A model generated the notes under the pieces. That model was not told the DNA's origin. It saw only the letters and a program-made list of their open reading frames with translations, and did no database searches. DNA of 64,000 nt from Phytophthora colocasiae (Eukaryota > Oomycota > Peronosporomycetes > Peronosporales > Peronosporaceae): contig JAGKQI010000073.1 in assembly GCA_018806915.1 (NCBI GenBank), forward strand, positions 186,001 to 250,000. Direction: 5' to 3'. Made by a program: the position numbers and the translations under genes. Positions 60,911 through 64,000 of this stretch are shown in pieces (the stretch's first letter is position 1; each line of letters opens with the position of its first letter).

Positions 60911-61682
60911 TGTGGTGAAGTGGATTCAAATCAAGCCGGATATGACGCAGAACGACTACGATGATGGGTGACGTGCGACATGGTGCTACGATAAGGACAG
61001 ATCCCTAAAACTGGGTACCTAGGGCGGATCCTAAGTTATCCAGATACCGGATCCTCAAGGTCCAAGGCCCTCGGATCAGACTCAGATCCTCATAATCCAA
61101 GACATCAATGAAGTAAAGTAAGTTGCAGGAGAGCCAGCATGCATCCAAGATAGAGATTGGCGATAAGAAAGATGGGGTACAGGATGAGAAACTGGATAAC
61201 CATCAATCAGAGAGTCAAATTTACCTTCTAGTCCGCAAGTGGTTTTCTTCAGGGCCCAAGACAAGGAAGTGGAGAGTGCGCCAAGTGGTTTTCTTCAGGG
61301 CCCAAGACAAGGGAAGAGGATAGTGTATTGGCCTCCCACAGCTAAGACCGGATCCCCGATTTGGCCGGCTTACCTTACGCTAGTGAGACCCGGATCCAAC
61401 GGTGTTGATTGCTTAACCGTAGGATTCCTAGACCTCTCAACTACCCCAAGACCAACCGCTACAGGAGGCGGCAAGCAAGACAGTAAAAGGAGCCCCACAC
61501 CCACAACCCCGGATCCAAGGATCCACACGATCTTCGAGTCTAAGACCAAGATCCCCCAACAAGGACCTGTGTGCAGGAATACCCACGCAAGTCCAACCTC
61601 CCAAGTCCCCGCCAAGGACGTTCAAGCCCTCACGCCTGTGTACACTCTCCCGTTCCTGAGAGAGCAGATCCCGCCCACAGAC
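60911..61682 (+). repeat. Solo G4 LTR in unit 4, left part
   Basis: Preceded by TCCT (60907-60910) and interrupted by C3 at exactly the base where C2 interrupts unit 3. It has several small deletions relative to units 1-3. Confidence 0.87.
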
Positions 61683-61964
61683 TGTTGCAGGTGATCCAAT
61701 ACGATCCCGCAATGATTACGGTAAGATGTTTACGCCACCGATGATTAGACGAGTAGGATGATTGGACGAGTGCAGAATGTTGGTGATTGGATGCACCAAA
61801 TGATTGGATGCAGACCAGGTAGAGAAAACAGTGTAAGCTCATATCAATCAATCACTTCTGAATTTCCATTCTACCCCTCAAGTGACTTCCCTCGCCTCGG
61901 CCTCCTCGCCCCAAGCTTCGGCAGTCCTCCCCTCGCAAGACAACCTCTACCACGACCTTCTTCA
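61683..61964 (+). repeat. C3 5' LTR
   Basis: Matches the C2 LTRs in length and sequence. Confidence 0.92.
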
Positions 61965-61968
61965 GGTT

Positions 61969-63056
61969 ATGAGCCCAAGTACCATGTCATCTGTCCAAGA
62001 TACCAAGATCTCCATCGACAAGTTCAACGGCGAGAACTACGCCACGTGGAACCGTTACATGCGTGGCCTGTTCCTGACCAAGTCGGTGTGGAATGTGGTA
62101 AACCGCGAGACGACGCCTACGTTCACGGACTCCAGGGCCAAGGACGAGTATGTCAAGTCGAGCAACGTCGCCTTCGGTCTGATGCTCCTCCACATAGACG
62201 CGGACTACCATCATGTGGTCGACGACTACGAGGAAGCCTGGCTCTTTACGGTGGATCGCAGAAGGCTGGACGCATCTATCTCAAGCGTCAGCTCTTCAGC
62301 ATGGAGATGGCAGAAGGCGGAAACATCCTTCACCATTGCAACGAAGTCCTCAACATCAGCGCGAAGCTTAGCAGTATCGGCGCCAAGATGGAGGACGAGG
62401 ATGTGGCGATCTGCTTGCTGCGCAGTCTGCCCAAGAGCTACGAGAACGTCGTACTCAACATGGAGATGAGCAATGCAGAGCTGCGGACGCAAGATGTAGT
62501 GAAGGTGCTCACGAATGAGCATATCAAGCGACAAGGCGAGAAGACTGCGGCGGTGAAAATCGAGGAAGCAGCGAAGGCCTTCAACGCCGAGCGTCAAACT
62601 CGCCGGTGTGACTACTGCGGAAAATTGGGGCACGTTATCGACAAGTGCTGGACCAAGCAGAAAGAAGAAAATCGAGGAGCACGACGCGGCCGAGGTGGTC
62701 GCGGTGCCAGCAACGTTGAGTGGTGCGACGACGATGACGACTACATCGCGTTTGCAGTCTCCATGTCGACAGCGTGTGGAATGTCGTCGGGCAAGAAGTT
62801 TCAAGGCTCATGGGCGATCGACAGTGGTGCAACCCACCACATTTGCAACGACAAGTCCAAGTTCATCGACATCAACTTGCGCGACGAAGGCGAACTCACA
62901 GTTGCCAACGGTCAAACGGCCAAGATTTTGGGAGTTGGTACCGTTGTGCAACAAGTGATTCTGCCCAACCGGAGTGTGCGCGACGTCCGAATCGAAGATG
63001 CTCTCTACGTGCCGAGTATGAACAAGAACCTGCTATCTGTGCCTCAGATCAACTGA
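61969..63056 (+). CDS. C3 Gag and protease
   Basis: Gag begins [19 protein letters not shown] in one frame to about 62250, then slips to a second frame that stays open to 63056. The second frame has [19 protein letters not shown], a complete zinc knuckle [14 protein letters not shown], an Arg/Gly run, and protease [15 protein letters not shown] with intact DSG. It ends at TGA 63054-63056, where C2 has CGA (Arg), a single C-to-T change. Confidence 0.86.
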
Positions 63057-64000
63057 GGTGGAGATTTCAAGGTGGTGTTTGACGGCTCCGAGATGCACAT
63101 TGCGCGCAAGTCGTCGAGGAAGATCGTTGCTTCCGCGGACCTGATCGACGGACTCTACTGGCTACGAGTACCAAAGGGTTCTGCCAATTCGACGACTACG
63201 GTCTCGATCAACAGTGTCGATCTTCATGCGCGGATGGGTCATGCTCCGAACGACGTGCTACGGAAGATGGTTTCGAGCGGCATGGTGACGGGCGCAAAAA
63301 TGCCGACCTCGTCAAAGAACTCAAGCGGATGCCGCGGGTGTCAGCAAGGGAAGATGGTCCAAAAACCCTTTCCGAGTAACCCGGACAAGCTTAAGTACAA
63401 GCCATTCGAGTTCCTGCACTTCGACCTTTGTGGCCCCATGGAGAAAGAGTCGCTTGGTGGCAGCAAGTATCTACTGCTGATCACTGACGAAGCCAGCGGC
63501 TGCATGACGGGATTCTGTTTGCGCGCCAAGTCGGAGAGTGAAGACTGTCTGCGCAAGTTCATCGCTAAAGTGGAGCGCCAATTCGATGCCAGGGTCAAGT
63601 TCGTGCGTCATGACGGTGCCAAGGAGTTCGCGACCAACTCGCTCAAGGCCTTTTACGACAATCATGGCATTGAAGTCCAGCCGACGGTTCGATATGCGCA
63701 TCAGACGAATGCTACTGCGGAACGCGCCAACCGGACGATTGTGACTATCGGGCGCAGCATGCTTCACTTCGCACGTTTGGACAAGACGTTCTGGGCGGAA
63801 GCGGCGATGACGGCAATTTACATCAGAATCGACTGCCGTCACCCAAGGTCCCAGGGAAGACGCCGTTTGAGATTGTGTACAGAGAGGAAGCCCAACGTGA
63901 AGCACATGCGCGTTTTCGGGTGCAAGGCCTACGTCCTGACGCCGAAGGAGAAGCGACTCAGAGTGGGACCCCAAAGGCTCGTGAAGAGGAATTTTCATGG
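63057..64000 (+). CDS. C3 integrase, open to the window end
   Basis: In frame with the protease after the stop at 63054. I read no stop from 63057 to 64000. HARMGHAPNDVL and CRGCQQGK (zinc motif), FLHFDLCGPMEKESLGGSKY (first Asp), KFVRHDGAKEF (second Asp) and NATAERANRT (Glu) are all in one frame, better preserved than in C2. Compensating one-base changes near 63825 and 63883 replace a short stretch with out-of-frame residues. Confidence 0.84.

Larger units (their letters stand above)
31573..61682 (-). other. Tandem array of LTR-less chimeric G1/G2 units
   Basis: Head-to-tail repeats of one block. On the + strand each reads protease (G2-like), solo G4 LTR, gag (G2-like), then directly integrase C-terminal domain and zinc region (G1-like), then protease again. 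Solo LTR starts at 32226, 36316, 53513 and 60911. After subtracting the MITE, G3 and C2 the periods are about 3294, 2840 and 2818 bases. No LTR of G1 or G2 lies inside. RT and RNase H are missing throughout. Confidence 0.85.
61683..64000 (+). mobile_element. C3: Ty1/Copia element, cut by window end
   Basis: Same family as C2. 282-bp LTR at 61683-61964, primer site GGTTATGAGCCC at 61965-61976, CAGAC at 61678-61682. Gag, protease and integrase are present; RT onward is outside the window. Confidence 0.92.

Noticed and set aside
1..64000. Host genes, RXLR-type effectors, tRNA, rRNA or CRISPR arrays
   Set aside because: I looked for long non-retroelement frames, secreted-protein starts with RXLR, cloverleaf-like tracts and regularly spaced short repeats and found none. 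The tandem repeats present are LTR or linker repeats.

Overview
The whole 64 kb reads as a nest of LTR retrotransposons from a eukaryotic genome. I found no host gene, rRNA, tRNA or CRISPR array. The organism is most likely an oomycete (a Phytophthora or downy-mildew type). The reasons are Ty3/Gypsy chromoviruses whose integrase carries a C-terminal chromodomain, plus a second Gypsy lineage that combines a chromodomain with an extra archaeal-type RNase H, a combination I recall from oomycetes under the name Chronos. This assignment is inference from element types, not from a marker gene. Working family names used here are G1, G2 (Gypsy chromoviruses with 5-bp target duplications), G3/G4 (Chronos-like Gypsy, 4-bp duplications), C1 and C2/C3 (Copia), and one piggyBac-like MITE.

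Layout, left half (1-31.6 kb). G1-A (+) runs from the window edge to 7742. It shares an LTR with G1-B (+, to 13391), a copy lacking gag and protease and carrying an unrelated 3' end. Their right edge lies in a G3-type LTR fragment (13392-13583), which itself interrupts an old Copia element, C1 (-). C1 is cut twice more: by G2 (-, 14498-22512, duplication GACTA) and by G1-C (-, 22589-30125, duplication TCCGA). These two sit 76 bp apart in its integrase gene. The C1 gag/protease part lies at 30126-31572.

Right half (31.6-64 kb). At least four head-to-tail units of an LTR-less G1/G2 chimera (protease, integrase pieces and gag, all on -) form a tandem array. Every unit carries the same solo G4 LTR at the same site. 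Later insertions split it: a 792-bp MITE with TTAA duplication (34744-35535), a full 14.35-kb G3 element (37832-52184, duplication CGTC), and Copia C2 (54290-58864, duplication CAGAC). C3 (61683 to the end) sits at the same position as C2 in the next unit, so C2 and C3 are copies made by duplication of the locus.

How the parts work together. Each Gypsy element encodes Gag, protease, reverse transcriptase, RNase H and integrase with a chromodomain, which in characterised chromoviruses steers integration to heterochromatin. Nearly every copy is broken by small indels or stops. The most unusual feature is a long open reading frame on the strand opposite to pol, between pol and the 3' LTR, in three different families (G1, G2, G3). 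Each is predicted to encode a Ser/Pro-rich protein with a coiled coil. A second oddity is the roughly ten-fold excess of GATC in G3/G4. Two patches (about 20.9-24.8 kb and 59.1-61.6 kb) have many scattered 1-3 nt insertions or indels relative to their sister copies, so some frameshifts there may be consensus errors.
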